This document shows, one piece after another, positions 10,663 through 19,130 of a stretch of 64,000 nt of DNA (the stretch's first letter is position 1; each line of letters begins with the position of its first letter). This stretch comes from an uncultured SAR86 cluster bacterium (GTDB lineage Bacteria; Pseudomonadota; Gammaproteobacteria; Magnimaribacterales; Magnimaribacteraceae). A program made the translations under genes and the position numbers. The notes under the pieces were generated by a model that was not told where the DNA came from, did not search any database, and saw only the letters and a program-made list of their open reading frames with translations. The stretch covers positions 1 to 64,000 of the forward strand of contig CACGNN010000005.1 in the NCBI GenBank assembly GCA_902574355.1, given 5' to 3'.

Positions 10663-10912
10663 AAGAACAAGAACAGAAACAGGCAGAGTGATAAGTTCCT
10701 CTCGAGACAAGAGCATTACTGTTCTTGTTGAAAGAAAGGTTAAGCACCCTTTGTATAAAAAGATTATGCGTAGGTCCTCGAAGTTACAGGCACACGATCA
10801 AGATAACATCTGTAATGCTGGGGACCTTGTCACAATTCAAGAGTGTAGGCCTATATCCAAGACAAAATCTTGGAATTTATTGAAAGTAGAAGAGAAATCT
10901 CAAGAGATATAA
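10652..10912 (+). CDS. rpsQ: 30S ribosomal protein S17
   Basis: S17 is an OB-fold protein that binds 16S rRNA early in 30S assembly. The 86-residue sequence contains the diagnostic [28 protein letters not shown] and the [13 protein letters not shown] motif. The start ATG lies inside the end of rpmC (11-base overlap), so initiation probably depends on rpmC translation. Confidence 0.97.
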   Translation: MTDKRTRTETGRVISSSRDKSITVLVERKVKHPLYKKIMRRSSKLQAHDQDNICNAGDLVTIQECRPISKTKSWNLLKVEEKSQEI

Positions 10913-10919
10913 TTTAAAG

Positions 10920-11288
10920 ATGATACAAGAGCAAAGCTATTTAGAAGTCGCAGATAACAGTGGTGCCAGGAAGCTCATGTGCATAAGAGTCCTTGGTGGA
11001 TCAAAGAAGAAATTTGCTAAGGTTGGTGATGTAATAAAAGTTACCATTAAAGAAGCAATACCTACTGGTAGAGTAAAAAAAGGTGAAGTTGTTGATGCTG
11101 TAATTGTAAGAACAAAAAACAAACTTCGTAGGTCCGATGGATCTGCAATTAGATTTGATGATAACGCAGCGGTATTAATTAATGCTCAAAAACAACCAAT
11201 AGGAACTAGGGTTTTTGGACCTGTATCAAGAGAACTCCGTAGTGAAGAGTTCATGAGAATAGTTTCACTAGCTCCTGAGGTTTTATAG
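10920..11288 (+). CDS. rplN: 50S ribosomal protein L14
   Basis: L14 lies at the subunit interface and contributes to bridges with 16S rRNA. The 122-residue length is exactly that of the family. It begins [27 protein letters not shown] and ends with [24 protein letters not shown], both strongly conserved. In E. coli it opens the spc operon; here it follows rpsQ after only seven bases, without room for a separate promoter. Confidence 0.98.
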   Translation: MIQEQSYLEVADNSGARKLMCIRVLGGSKKKFAKVGDVIKVTIKEAIPTGRVKKGEVVDAVIVRTKNKLRRSDGSAIRFDDNAAVLINAQKQPIGTRVFGPVSRELRSEEFMRIVSLAPEVL

Positions 11289-11290
11289 TT

Positions 11291-11602
11291 ATGAATAAGA
11301 TAAAGACAGGCGATCAAGTTATTGTCATAGCAGGTAAGGACAAAGGCAAACAAGGCTCAGTGACCAAGATACTTACAAACGGAAGATGCTTTGTTTCTGG
11401 AGTTCAAATGGTCAAAAGACATACTAAGCCAAATCCCAATGCAGGTATTGCCGGTGGTGTTGTTGAAAAGGAGGCCTCAATAGACATGTCAAATATATCT
11501 ATTTTCAATCCATCAACAAAAAAAGCTGACAAGGTACTTATTCAATCTCAAGAAGATGGTTCAAGAAAAAGAGTCTATAAATCTTCAGGTAAGGAGATAT
11601 AA
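11291..11602 (+). CDS. rplX: 50S ribosomal protein L24
   Basis: L24 is an assembly initiator of the 50S subunit with a KOW motif. The 103-residue protein shows the KOW core ([20 protein letters not shown]) at residues 5-24, followed by [20 protein letters not shown]. It is flanked by gaps of two bases on each side. Confidence 0.97.
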   Translation: MNKIKTGDQVIVIAGKDKGKQGSVTKILTNGRCFVSGVQMVKRHTKPNPNAGIAGGVVEKEASIDMSNISIFNPSTKKADKVLIQSQEDGSRKRVYKSSGKEI

Positions 11603-11604
11603 CT

Positions 11605-12144
11605 ATGATGCCATTAAAAGAACATTATAAAACAAATGTGGTTTCTGAACTCAAAGGTAAGTTGGGGCTTGAATCAATAATGGCTGTTCCAAAAGTTACA
11701 AAAGTAACTCTCAATATGGGTGTCGGGGAGGCTATGAATGACAAAAAACTTTTAGAACGGGCAGTTGAAGACATGACCCTAATCGCTGGTCAGAAACCAT
11801 TAGTAACGAAAGCTAGAAAATCAGTAGCTAATTTCAAAATTAGAGACGGGATGCCTATCGGTTGCAAGGTAACTTTAAGGGGTGACAGAATGTATGAATT
11901 TTTGGACAGACTTATAGGAATCGCAATTCCTAGAGAAAGAGACTTCAGAGGCCTAGAGACAAAATCTTTCGATGGAAGAGGAAATTATTCTATGGGAATC
12001 AAAGAACACATAATCTTCCCAGAGATAGATTATGACAAGGTAGACAAAATTAGAGGAATGGATATATGTATATCTACCTCAGCAATAGATGATGAGTCGG
12101 GTGAGGCTCTTCTAAGGGCAATGAAGTTCCCTTTTAAAAGTTAA
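11605..12144 (+). CDS. rplE: 50S ribosomal protein L5
   Basis: L5 binds 5S rRNA and forms part of the central protuberance. The 179-residue protein has the conserved [16 protein letters not shown] segment, the [20 protein letters not shown] motif and [17 protein letters not shown] near the end. Two adjacent ATG codons (11605 and 11608) are possible starts; the second gives the more usual 178-residue form. In E. coli, S8 represses the spc operon by binding near this start. Confidence 0.97.
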   Translation: MMPLKEHYKTNVVSELKGKLGLESIMAVPKVTKVTLNMGVGEAMNDKKLLERAVEDMTLIAGQKPLVTKARKSVANFKIRDGMPIGCKVTLRGDRMYEFLDRLIGIAIPRERDFRGLETKSFDGRGNYSMGIKEHIIFPEIDYDKVDKIRGMDICISTSAIDDESGEALLRAMKFPFKS

Positions 12145-12154
12145 AGGATAAGTT

Positions 12155-12460
12155 ATGGCTAAAGCATCAATGAAAGCAAGAGAAGAAAGAAGAAGAAAAA
12201 CAGTTCTAAGGTATGCTGCAAAAAGAGCAGAGTTGAAAGAAATTATTCGTAGTCCAAAGTTCTCTCAAGAAGAGAAAGATGTAGCACAGATAAAACTACA
12301 AAAACTGCCTAGAGACGCGAGCCCTGTAAGAATGCAAAGAAGATGTGCTATTACAGGGAGACCACATGCTGTGTATAGAAAATTTGGCCTTGCACGTAAT
12401 AAATTAAGAGAACTGGCTATGAAAGGAGATATTCCAGGATTAGTTAAATCAAGTTGGTAA
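12155..12460 (+). CDS. rpsN: 30S ribosomal protein S14 (zinc-free type)
   Basis: S14 completes the 30S head around the A and P sites. The 101-residue protein is the long, C-minus form: the [18 protein letters not shown] region has one cysteine rather than the four-cysteine zinc knuckle, so it does not bind zinc. It ends with the conserved GLVKSSW. Order rplE-rpsN-rpsH is standard. Confidence 0.97.
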   Translation: MAKASMKAREERRRKTVLRYAAKRAELKEIIRSPKFSQEEKDVAQIKLQKLPRDASPVRMQRRCAITGRPHAVYRKFGLARNKLRELAMKGDIPGLVKSSW

Positions 12461-12467
12461 AAATAAT

Positions 12468-12860
12468 ATGAGTATACAAGATCCAATCGCAAACCTATTC
12501 TCAAGCATAAATAATGCTCAAGCTAGGAAAAAGGAGTTTGTGAAAGTCCCTTCCTCTTCTAAGAAGATGGCACTTTTATCTATGCTTAAGCAAGAAGGGT
12601 ATATACATTCTTACTCTTCTTCTGAAGGATCTAAACCAGAAATAGAGATTAGACTTAAATACTTTGAAGGCGCTCCCGTTATAAAGCAGTTGAAAAGGAT
12701 TAGTAAACCGGGATTAAGAAGATATTCTAACTACAAAGAACTGCCTGAGATAAATGGCGGCCTCGGAATAGCAATCGTTTCAACAAATAAAGGATTAATG
12801 ACTGATCAACAAGCCAGAGAAGAAAAGGTTGGTGGGGAATTAATTTGTTCAGTTTTTTAA
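12468..12860 (+). CDS. rpsH: 30S ribosomal protein S8
   Basis: S8 binds the central domain of 16S rRNA and is the regulator of the spc operon in E. coli. The 130-residue protein begins MSIQDPIANLFSSINNAQARKK and ends with GIAIVSTNKGLMTDQQAREEKVGGELICSVF-type sequence, which includes the RNA-binding signature. It is separated from rplF by 13 bases. Confidence 0.97.
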   Translation: MSIQDPIANLFSSINNAQARKKEFVKVPSSSKKMALLSMLKQEGYIHSYSSSEGSKPEIEIRLKYFEGAPVIKQLKRISKPGLRRYSNYKELPEINGGLGIAIVSTNKGLMTDQQAREEKVGGELICSVF

Positions 12861-12873
12861 AAATTATAAAATT

Positions 12874-13407
12874 ATGGCAAGAACATCCTTAAAAGCTCTA
12901 GATATACCTGAAGGAGTTACTCTTGAAAATAATCAAGGTGTAATTACTTTTACAGGAAAATTAGGAAATTTATCTTTAGAAGTTCATGAAGATGTGGATA
13001 TTAATAAAGATGAAGGCACTATTAGTTTTAGCCCCAATAAGGATACAAAAGAATCTCTGGCTATCACCGGAACCATGAGGGCCTTAACTGCTAATTGTAT
13101 GCAAGGAGTGGCAAAAGGGTTTGAAAAAAAATTAGAAATTAATGGAGTAGGTTACAGAGCTGCTCTTGAAGGTAATTCTATAAATTTGAGCTTGGGTTTC
13201 TCTCACCCAATAAAACATGACTTGCCAGAAGGAGTGACTGCAGAACTGCCAAGTAATACAGAAATTATTCTCAAATCTATGGATAAGCAACTTGTTGGAC
13301 AGGTTGCTGCAGAGATTAGGGATTACAGACCACCTGAACCCTATAAAGGTAAAGGCGTTAAGTATTCCGATGAGAGAATAATAAGAAAAGAATCTAAGAA
13401 AGCATAA
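12874..13407 (+). CDS. rplF: 50S ribosomal protein L6
   Basis: L6 lies near the factor-binding site and the base of the L7/L12 stalk. The 177-residue protein has two related domains: the first with IPEGVTLENNQGVITFTGKLG, the second with the C-terminal signature RPPEPYKGKGVKYSDERI. Length matches E. coli L6. It is followed after six bases by rplR. Confidence 0.97.
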   Translation: MARTSLKALDIPEGVTLENNQGVITFTGKLGNLSLEVHEDVDINKDEGTISFSPNKDTKESLAITGTMRALTANCMQGVAKGFEKKLEINGVGYRAALEGNSINLSLGFSHPIKHDLPEGVTAELPSNTEIILKSMDKQLVGQVAAEIRDYRPPEPYKGKGVKYSDERIIRKESKKA

Positions 13408-13413
13408 TAAAAG

Positions 13414-13764
13414 ATGGCTATAAAAAATATAAAAAGACTGAAAAGAGCTAAAAAAAGTAGATCTAAGATTGAACTCTCTGAAAATAACAGACTTACTGTT
13501 TTTAGATCTAATACGCATATTTATGCACAAATCTTAAATTTTGATGGATCAAAGGTAATTGCCAGCGCTTCTACAACTGAAGCTTCTTTGAAAGCTGGAA
13601 ACAACGGGAATATAGAAGCTGCCACTAAAGTAGGTAAATTAATCGCAGAAAGAGCAATAGAAAAAGGTGTAAACAAAGTAGCTTTTGATAGATCAGGTTA
13701 TAAATTTCATGGTCGTGTTAAAGCTCTAGCTGAATCGGCTCGCGAAGCTGGTCTCTCATTTTAG
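13414..13764 (+). CDS. rplR: 50S ribosomal protein L18
   Basis: L18 delivers 5S rRNA to the central protuberance together with L5. The 116-residue protein has a basic start ([16 protein letters not shown]) and the conserved [16 protein letters not shown] and [25 protein letters not shown] segments. It sits in the standard rplF-rplR-rpsE order with an eight-base gap to rpsE. Confidence 0.97.
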   Translation: MAIKNIKRLKRAKKSRSKIELSENNRLTVFRSNTHIYAQILNFDGSKVIASASTTEASLKAGNNGNIEAATKVGKLIAERAIEKGVNKVAFDRSGYKFHGRVKALAESAREAGLSF

Positions 13765-13772
13765 GAAAGAAT

Positions 13773-14267
13773 ATGGAAAATACTGCTGTAACAGATAATC
13801 TCGGATCAGAAGTTTTAGAAGAAAAATTAGTCCAAGTAAATAGAGTGGCTAAGGTTGTCAAAGGAGGCCGAATTTTCGGATTTACTGCTGTAACAGTTGT
13901 TGGTGATGGAAACGGAAAAATTGGTTTTGGGAGAGGAAAGGCAAGAGAAGTACCTATAGCTATACAAAAAGCCTTAGATCATGCCAGAAGAAATATGGTT
14001 AGTATTGAATTGAAAGGTGACACTATTCAGTATCCGATAAAAACTAAATTTGGTGCCTCCATTGTTTATATGAAGCCTGCTGCTCCTGGAACGGGAATTA
14101 TAGCTGGTGGTGCAATGAGAGCTGTTCTTGAATTAGCAGGTGTAAAAGATGTCCTGGCAAAGTGTTATGGCTCTACTACTCCAGTTAACGTTGTTAGGGC
14201 AACACTAAAGGCTCTAAGGGAGATGGAATCTCCGGCAAGAGTTGCAAAAAGATTAGGCAGAGGTTAG
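13773..14267 (+). CDS. rpsE: 30S ribosomal protein S5
   Basis: S5 acts at the mRNA entry site and in decoding fidelity. The 164-residue protein carries the double-stranded RNA-binding fold motif [20 protein letters not shown] near residues 31-50, then [23 protein letters not shown], and the C-terminal [21 protein letters not shown]. It lies two bases before rpmD. Confidence 0.98.
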   Translation: MENTAVTDNLGSEVLEEKLVQVNRVAKVVKGGRIFGFTAVTVVGDGNGKIGFGRGKAREVPIAIQKALDHARRNMVSIELKGDTIQYPIKTKFGASIVYMKPAAPGTGIIAGGAMRAVLELAGVKDVLAKCYGSTTPVNVVRATLKALREMESPARVAKRLGRG

Positions 14268-14269
14268 AA

Positions 14270-14449
14270 ATGGCTGATAAAGATATTACAGTAAAACTTA
14301 AAAAGAGCCTAATTGGTTCTAAAGATTATCAGAAACAATCTGTAAGAGGATTAGGCTTGTCTAAGTTAGGGCAAGTTGTGTCAGTCCAAGATACTCCTGA
14401 AAATAGAGGAATGATCAATAAAGCTATTCATTTACTAGAAGTTAACTAA
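14270..14449 (+). CDS. rpmD: 50S ribosomal protein L30 (missed by the ORF track)
   Basis: I translated the gap between rpsE and rplO by hand: an ATG at 14270 opens a 59-residue frame ending TAA at 14447-14449. The sequence (MADKDITVKLKKSLIGSKDY, then QSVRGLGLSKLGQVVSVQDT) matches L30, with the central helix SVRGLGLSKLG and the final GMINKAIHLLEV. L30 is a small 50S protein that binds 23S and 5S rRNA regions. Position between rpsE and rplO is the standard one; the product is too short for the track's cut-off. Confidence 0.96.
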   Translation: MADKDITVKLKKSLIGSKDYQKQSVRGLGLSKLGQVVSVQDTPENRGMINKAIHLLEVN

Positions 14450-14459
14450 AGGTACAGAA

Positions 14460-14894
14460 ATGAAACTCAATGAATTAAAACCAAATCCGAAAAGAGTAAA
14501 GGATAGTAAACGTATCGGTAGAGGTCTAGGAAGTGGTTTTGGTAAAACAAGTGGTAAAGGTCACAAAGGTCTTAAATCTCGTTCAGGTGGAAGAGTAAGA
14601 ATTGGCTTTGAAGGTGGTCAAATGCCGCTGCAAAAAAGGGTTCCTAAGTTTGGTTTTACGTCTAGAAAGAACAGAAATACCGAGCAACTTCGTTTAAGCA
14701 CTTTAGTTTCTTCTGGCATATTGGAAGTAAGTATAGAAACTTTAATCAAGGCCGACTTAATAAAAAATTCAACCAAAAAAGTAAAAGTATTTTTGGATAC
14801 CGATTCGTCTACAAAGATGAATCTTAAGGGTATACATACAACAGCTTCAGTTAAGAAATTAATTGAAGAAGCAGGAGGCTCTGTAGAGGTCTAA
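14460..14894 (+). CDS. rplO: 50S ribosomal protein L15
   Basis: L15 is a late-assembly organiser of the 50S subunit. The 144-residue protein shows the glycine- and arginine-rich N-terminal arm ([20 protein letters not shown]) followed by [24 protein letters not shown]. It ends with a C-terminal domain closing in EEAGGSVEV. The next gene, secY, starts two bases later. Confidence 0.98.
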   Translation: MKLNELKPNPKRVKDSKRIGRGLGSGFGKTSGKGHKGLKSRSGGRVRIGFEGGQMPLQKRVPKFGFTSRKNRNTEQLRLSTLVSSGILEVSIETLIKADLIKNSTKKVKVFLDTDSSTKMNLKGIHTTASVKKLIEEAGGSVEV

Positions 14895-14896
14895 AT

Positions 14897-16231
14897 ATGT
14901 CAGTCAATCCTTCAGCTATAGCACAAAATAAAGGTCTTTCCGAGTTGTGGAAAAGACTTCGTTTTGTTTTTATGGCTGTAATCATTTACAGAATAGGAAC
15001 ACATATCCCTATCCCTGGTATAGATCCTGATAAGTTAGCTAATATCTTCCAGCAAAATCAAGGAACTCTATTAGATCTATTCAATATGTTCTCAGGAGGT
15101 GCTTTAGAAAGAATGAGCATCATGGCATTAAATATAATGCCTTATATAACTGCTTCTATAATCATGAGTTTACTTGAAGGTACGACACCTTCATTGAAAA
15201 AAAGATTCAGAGAAGAAGGCGAAGAAGGTAGGCGATTAAGAACATCCTATGTTAGATATGGAACTGTTTTCTTGGCATTAATACAAGCAAGTGGTCTAGC
15301 ACTAGGTTTACAGAATCAAGGGTTGGCATTAGAGCCAGGCTTAATGTTCCAAATCATTGCAGTGACATCTTTAGTTTCAGGGACTGTATTTTTAATGTGG
15401 CTTGGTGAACTAGTAACTGAAAAAGGAATCGGTAATGGAATTTCTATCATAATATTTTCAAGTATTGTTGCAGGTCTCCCAAGAGCTGTTGGACAAGCAT
15501 TTGAAGGTGCAAGACAAGGTGATATAAATTTAATTATGCTTCTTTCAATTGCTCTAGTTGCTATTGCTGCTATTGCCTTTATTGTCTGGATAGAAAGAGG
15601 ACAAAGAAGGATTACTGTCAATTATGCCAAGCGACAGCAAGGAAGGAAAATGGTTCAAGGGCAAGCATCTTATTTGCCTATGAAAATTAATCAGGCAGGG
15701 GTTATACCTGCTATTTTTGCCAGCAGTTTGCTACTCTTTCCTGCATCTGCTTCTACTTGGTTTGGTCAAGGGGAAGGGTTTGAGTGGCTGCAAGAAATCG
15801 CACTTGCTCTGGGTCCTGGACAACCCTTATATGTCATTCTATTTTCAGTTTTGATTGCTTTCTTTTGTTTCTTTTACACTGCTCTCCAGTTTGATCCAAA
15901 AGAAATTTCAGAGAACTTAAGGCGCTCCGGAGCTTATATGCCTGGAATAAGACCAGGAGATCAAACAGCCGATTATATTGATGGTGTCATGACTCGTCTT
16001 ACGGTCTGGGGCTCAGGCTACTTAATTTTGGTATGTCTTATGCCTCAGTTCTTAATAGTTTCTGCAAATGTACCTTTTTATTTAGGAGGTACATCACTGC
16101 TAATCGCTGTAGTCGTTGTAATGGATTTTATGGCTCAAGTTCAATCGCATCTTATGTCGCATCAATATGAATCACTTCTCAAGAAAGCAAATTTAAAAGG
16201 ATATGGTGGAAACCCCTTAGGTGGTAGATAA
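14897..16231 (+). CDS. secY: Preprotein translocase subunit SecY
   Basis: SecY is the channel-forming subunit of the SecYEG translocon in the inner membrane, used by secreted and membrane proteins such as the BamA, Skp and BamE precursors in this window. The 444-residue protein begins with a cytoplasmic segment and [10 protein letters not shown], has about ten hydrophobic segments, and contains [12 protein letters not shown]-type sequence in the lateral gate and [20 protein letters not shown]. Length and order (rplO-secY-rpmJ) match other gammaproteobacteria. Confidence 0.97.
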   Translation: MSVNPSAIAQNKGLSELWKRLRFVFMAVIIYRIGTHIPIPGIDPDKLANIFQQNQGTLLDLFNMFSGGALERMSIMALNIMPYITASIIMSLLEGTTPSLKKRFREEGEEGRRLRTSYVRYGTVFLALIQASGLALGLQNQGLALEPGLMFQIIAVTSLVSGTVFLMWLGELVTEKGIGNGISIIIFSSIVAGLPRAVGQAFEGARQGDINLIMLLSIALVAIAAIAFIVWIERGQRRITVNYAKRQQGRKMVQGQASYLPMKINQAGVIPAIFASSLLLFPASASTWFGQGEGFEWLQEIALALGPGQPLYVILFSVLIAFFCFFYTALQFDPKEISENLRRSGAYMPGIRPGDQTADYIDGVMTRLTVWGSGYLILVCLMPQFLIVSANVPFYLGGTSLLIAVVVVMDFMAQVQSHLMSHQYESLLKKANLKGYGGNPLGGR

Positions 16232-16235
16232 AAAA

Positions 16236-16352
16236 ATGAAAGTAAGAGCTTCGGTTAAAAAAATATGCAGAGATTGCAAAATTGTGAAAAGAAAAGGAAC
16301 ACTTTTTGTTATTTGTTCAACAGAACCTAGACATAAACAAAGGCAAGGTTAA
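16236..16352 (+). CDS. rpmJ: 50S ribosomal protein L36 (missed by the ORF track)
   Basis: A 38-residue frame from ATG 16236 to TAA 16350-16352, found by hand translation, begins [20 protein letters not shown] and ends EPRHKQRQG. The zinc ligands of L36 are all present (C11, C14, C27, H33), so this is the zinc-binding C-plus form. It sits between secY and rpsM as usual. It has the expected length for L36. Confidence 0.97.
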   Translation: MKVRASVKKICRDCKIVKRKGTLFVICSTEPRHKQRQG

Positions 16353-16363
16353 AGGAGAAAGTA

Positions 16364-16720
16364 ATGGCTCGTGTAGCAGGTGTAAATATACCAGATAATA
16401 AACATGCAGAGATTTCATTAACTTATGTATATGGGATAGGTAAGACTAGGGCAAAGGATATTTGTGGTGTTATTGGTATAGATCCATCAACGAAGATCTC
16501 AGATTTATCTGAAGACCAATTAGAGCTTATAAGAGCTGAAGTTGGAAAATTTCTTGTTGAAGGGGATCTCAGAAGAGAAGTAGCAACTAATATAAAACGA
16601 TTACAAGATTTAGGTACAAATAGAGGTATCAGACACAGAAGACATCTTCCTGTAAGAGGTCAAAAAACAAAAAATAATGCAAGGACAAGAAAAGGGCCTA
16701 AACGTCCAATAAGAAGATAA
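16364..16720 (+). CDS. rpsM: 30S ribosomal protein S13
   Basis: S13 lies at the top of the 30S head and forms bridges to the 50S subunit and contacts with P-site tRNA. The 118-residue protein starts [13 protein letters not shown] and has the helix-two-turn-helix segment [16 protein letters not shown] and the C-terminal [20 protein letters not shown] signature. In E. coli it opens the alpha operon behind an S4-binding pseudoknot. Only 11 bases separate it from rpmJ here, leaving no space for that leader outside coding sequence. Confidence 0.98.
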   Translation: MARVAGVNIPDNKHAEISLTYVYGIGKTRAKDICGVIGIDPSTKISDLSEDQLELIRAEVGKFLVEGDLRREVATNIKRLQDLGTNRGIRHRRHLPVRGQKTKNNARTRKGPKRPIRR

Positions 16721-16724
16721 AAAT

Positions 16725-17099
16725 ATGGTAACAAAAAAGACAACTAAAAAAAGAGTAAGTGAAGGTATTGCACACATTCATGCTTCTTTTAACAATACTC
16801 TAATCAGTATTACAGATAAACAAGGTAATGCAATTGCCCAGTCCAGTGCAGGCGCTCAAGGGTTTAGAGGTTCTAGAAAAAGTACTCCTTTTGCAGCTCA
16901 ACGAGCCGCAGAAGCAGTTGGAGATAAAGTAAAAATGGTTGGCATCGAGAGCTTGGAAATTCAAGTTAGAGGCCCTGGTTCAGGCAGAGAGTCTGCTATA
17001 CGAGGTTTAAATTCAAAAGGATTTAAGATAACCAAAATAACTGATGTTACTCCCATACCACACAATGGTTGCAGACCACCTAAAAGGAGGCGAGTCTAA
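16725..17099 (+). CDS. rpsK: 30S ribosomal protein S11
   Basis: S11 forms part of the 30S platform near the Shine-Dalgarno helix. The 124-residue protein includes [20 protein letters not shown] and the conserved tail [19 protein letters not shown], in which the Asn is often converted to isoaspartate in relatives. Its stop overlaps the rpsD start by one base. Confidence 0.98.
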   Translation: MVTKKTTKKRVSEGIAHIHASFNNTLISITDKQGNAIAQSSAGAQGFRGSRKSTPFAAQRAAEAVGDKVKMVGIESLEIQVRGPGSGRESAIRGLNSKGFKITKITDVTPIPHNGCRPPKRRRV

Positions 17100-17722
17100 T
17101 GGCAAGATATATAGGACCTAAATGTAAATTATCCAGAAGAGAAGGGAGAGATCTCCTTTTGAAGAGCGGTATAAGATCTCATGATTCAAAATGTAAATCT
17201 GAGACCGTACCTGGTCAGCATGGAAGAACCAGACGCCCAAGAATTTCAGACTACGGTGTTCAACTTCGAGAGAAACAGAAAGTTCGAAGAATATACGGTG
17301 TAATGGAAAAACAGTTCAAGACTTATTATAAACATGCAGCTAGAATGAAAGGAGTTACAGGTGATAATTTACTCCAAATCCTTGAAAGCAGACTCGATAA
17401 TGTAGTCTATCGTATGGGCTTCGCCTCTACCAGATCTGAGGCAAGACAACTCGTAAGCCACAAAGCAATCTTGGTCAATGATAAAAAGGTAAACATACCT
17501 AGCTATATGATTTCGCCGGGCGATGTTATTTCACTTACAGAGCGAGCAAAAGGTCAAAACAGAGTCCAACAGGCCATAGAAATTGCCAAAAATAGAGAAG
17601 ATTGTGATTGGGTAGATGTAAATACATCTAATTATTCAGGGACATACAAAAATATTCCTGAAAGATCTTCACTTGATACCGACATAAATGAAAATTTAAT
17701 TGTAGAGCTTTATTCAAAATAA
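17099..17722 (+). CDS. rpsD: 30S ribosomal protein S4
   Basis: S4 nucleates 30S assembly, takes part in decoding fidelity and is the alpha-operon repressor in E. coli. The 207-residue protein starts [15 protein letters not shown], continues with [30 protein letters not shown], and has the S4 RNA-binding domain [20 protein letters not shown] around residues 97-116. The usual zinc-knuckle cysteines of some S4 proteins are not present as a full set. It is followed after 13 bases by rpoA. Confidence 0.98.
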   Translation: MARYIGPKCKLSRREGRDLLLKSGIRSHDSKCKSETVPGQHGRTRRPRISDYGVQLREKQKVRRIYGVMEKQFKTYYKHAARMKGVTGDNLLQILESRLDNVVYRMGFASTRSEARQLVSHKAILVNDKKVNIPSYMISPGDVISLTERAKGQNRVQQAIEIAKNREDCDWVDVNTSNYSGTYKNIPERSSLDTDINENLIVELYSK

Positions 17723-17735
17723 AAGAGGAAAAGAA

Positions 17736-18716
17736 ATGACAGATAATTACGATATTATTAAAGATTTTTTAACACCAACTGAAATAGTAGTTGAAGAATC
17801 AGGTCCTACAAGATCAAAGATAGTACTTGAACCTCTTGAACAAGGTTTCGGACATACCTTAGGGAATGCTCTTAGGAGAATTATATTATCTTCTATGCCT
17901 GGTACAGCTGTATCAGAGGTTAAAATTGATGGTGTACTTCACGAATATAGCACTATAGAGGGTGTGCAAGAAGATGTGATCGATATCTTATTAAACTTAA
18001 AAGACCTTTCAGTGAGACTAACTGAAGTGGAAGATGCTGAATTAACTCTTTCAAAATCTGGAAGTGGAGTTGTCACTGCAGCCGATATAGAACTATCAAC
18101 AGGAGTTGAAGTTATCAATCCAGATCATCATATTGCTACTTTAAATGAAGAAGGCTCTATAAATATGACAATGAAAGTAACACGAGGCAGAGGCTTTGTA
18201 CCTGTTAGACCTCTTGACGAAGACGAAGGCCAAGAAACCGGACTTCTAAGATTAGATGCAACTTACTCACCTATTAAAAGAGTGACATACCAGGTAGATA
18301 ATGCCAGGGTTGAGCAAAGAACTAATTTAGATAGGCTTACAGTAGATATTGATACAGATGGAACTTTAGAAGCTGAAGAGATTTTAAGAATATCGGCAAC
18401 CATTCTCCAGCATCAATTATCCGCTTTTGCTGAACTTGGAAGATTAGAGGAGGTTATTGAGGAAAAAGAGGAAGCGAAGATAGATCCAATAATGTTAAGA
18501 CCTGTAGACGAACTAGAACTCACAGTAAGGTCTGCAAATTGCTTGAAAGCTGAGAATATACATTACATAGGTGATTTAGTTACAAGAATGGAATCAGATC
18601 TTTTGAGAACTCCAAACTTAGGAAAGAAATCCTTAAATGAAATTAAGGAAGTTCTTTTGTCTAGAGGCCTTTCGTTAGGTTTAATTCTCGATAACTGGCC
18701 ACCAGAAAATAATTAA
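17736..18716 (+). CDS. rpoA: RNA polymerase alpha subunit
   Basis: The alpha dimer scaffolds RNA polymerase assembly, and its C-terminal domain contacts promoter UP elements and activators. The 326-residue protein has the N-terminal dimerisation domain ([20 protein letters not shown]-type region near residue 30) and a complete C-terminal domain beginning near residue 250, with [20 protein letters not shown]. That segment keeps the DNA-contact residues R, N, C, L, K, A, E of the E. coli 265 determinant. It lies between rpsD and rplQ as usual. Confidence 0.98.
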   Translation: MTDNYDIIKDFLTPTEIVVEESGPTRSKIVLEPLEQGFGHTLGNALRRIILSSMPGTAVSEVKIDGVLHEYSTIEGVQEDVIDILLNLKDLSVRLTEVEDAELTLSKSGSGVVTAADIELSTGVEVINPDHHIATLNEEGSINMTMKVTRGRGFVPVRPLDEDEGQETGLLRLDATYSPIKRVTYQVDNARVEQRTNLDRLTVDIDTDGTLEAEEILRISATILQHQLSAFAELGRLEEVIEEKEEAKIDPIMLRPVDELELTVRSANCLKAENIHYIGDLVTRMESDLLRTPNLGKKSLNEIKEVLLSRGLSLGLILDNWPPENN

Positions 18717-18725
18717 GAGAAAAAA

Positions 18726-19130
18726 ATGAGACACAGGAAATCTGGAAGAAAGCTAAATAGAAATAGCCCTCAAAGAGCTTCCCTGAAGAAAGGGTTGGCC
18801 ATTTCTATTATCGAACATGAGTCTGTTAAGACTACTTTAGCAAAAGCCAAAGAAATAAGAGGTTTTCTAGAACCGTTGGTCACTCTTGCTAAAAAGAACA
18901 CAGTTGCTAATCAAAGGCTTGCTTTTTCGAGATTGCAATCTAAAGAAGCAGTAGCAAAGCTGTTTGATGAACTTGGTCCGCGTTATAAAGATCGACCGGG
19001 AGGTTATCTAAGAGTCATAAAAAGAGGTTTCAGACCAGGAGATAAAGCCCCAGCTGCTCAAATCGAATTTGTACGAGAAGATGTTACAGATTCTGAGGAA
19101 ATTGAGTCTTTAACTGAGGAAACAGTTTAA
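18726..19130 (+). CDS. rplQ: 50S ribosomal protein L17
   Basis: L17 lies near the tunnel exit on the 50S subunit. The 134-residue protein starts [20 protein letters not shown] and includes [20 protein letters not shown] and [18 protein letters not shown]. It closes the ribosomal run that began at rpsJ. The final four bases, TTAA, also hold the stop of the convergent uvrA gene, so no separate terminator region exists between them. The acidic C-terminal tail ([17 protein letters not shown]) is longer than that of E. coli L17. Confidence 0.97.
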   Translation: MRHRKSGRKLNRNSPQRASLKKGLAISIIEHESVKTTLAKAKEIRGFLEPLVTLAKKNTVANQRLAFSRLQSKEAVAKLFDELGPRYKDRPGGYLRVIKRGFRPGDKAPAAQIEFVREDVTDSEEIESLTEETV

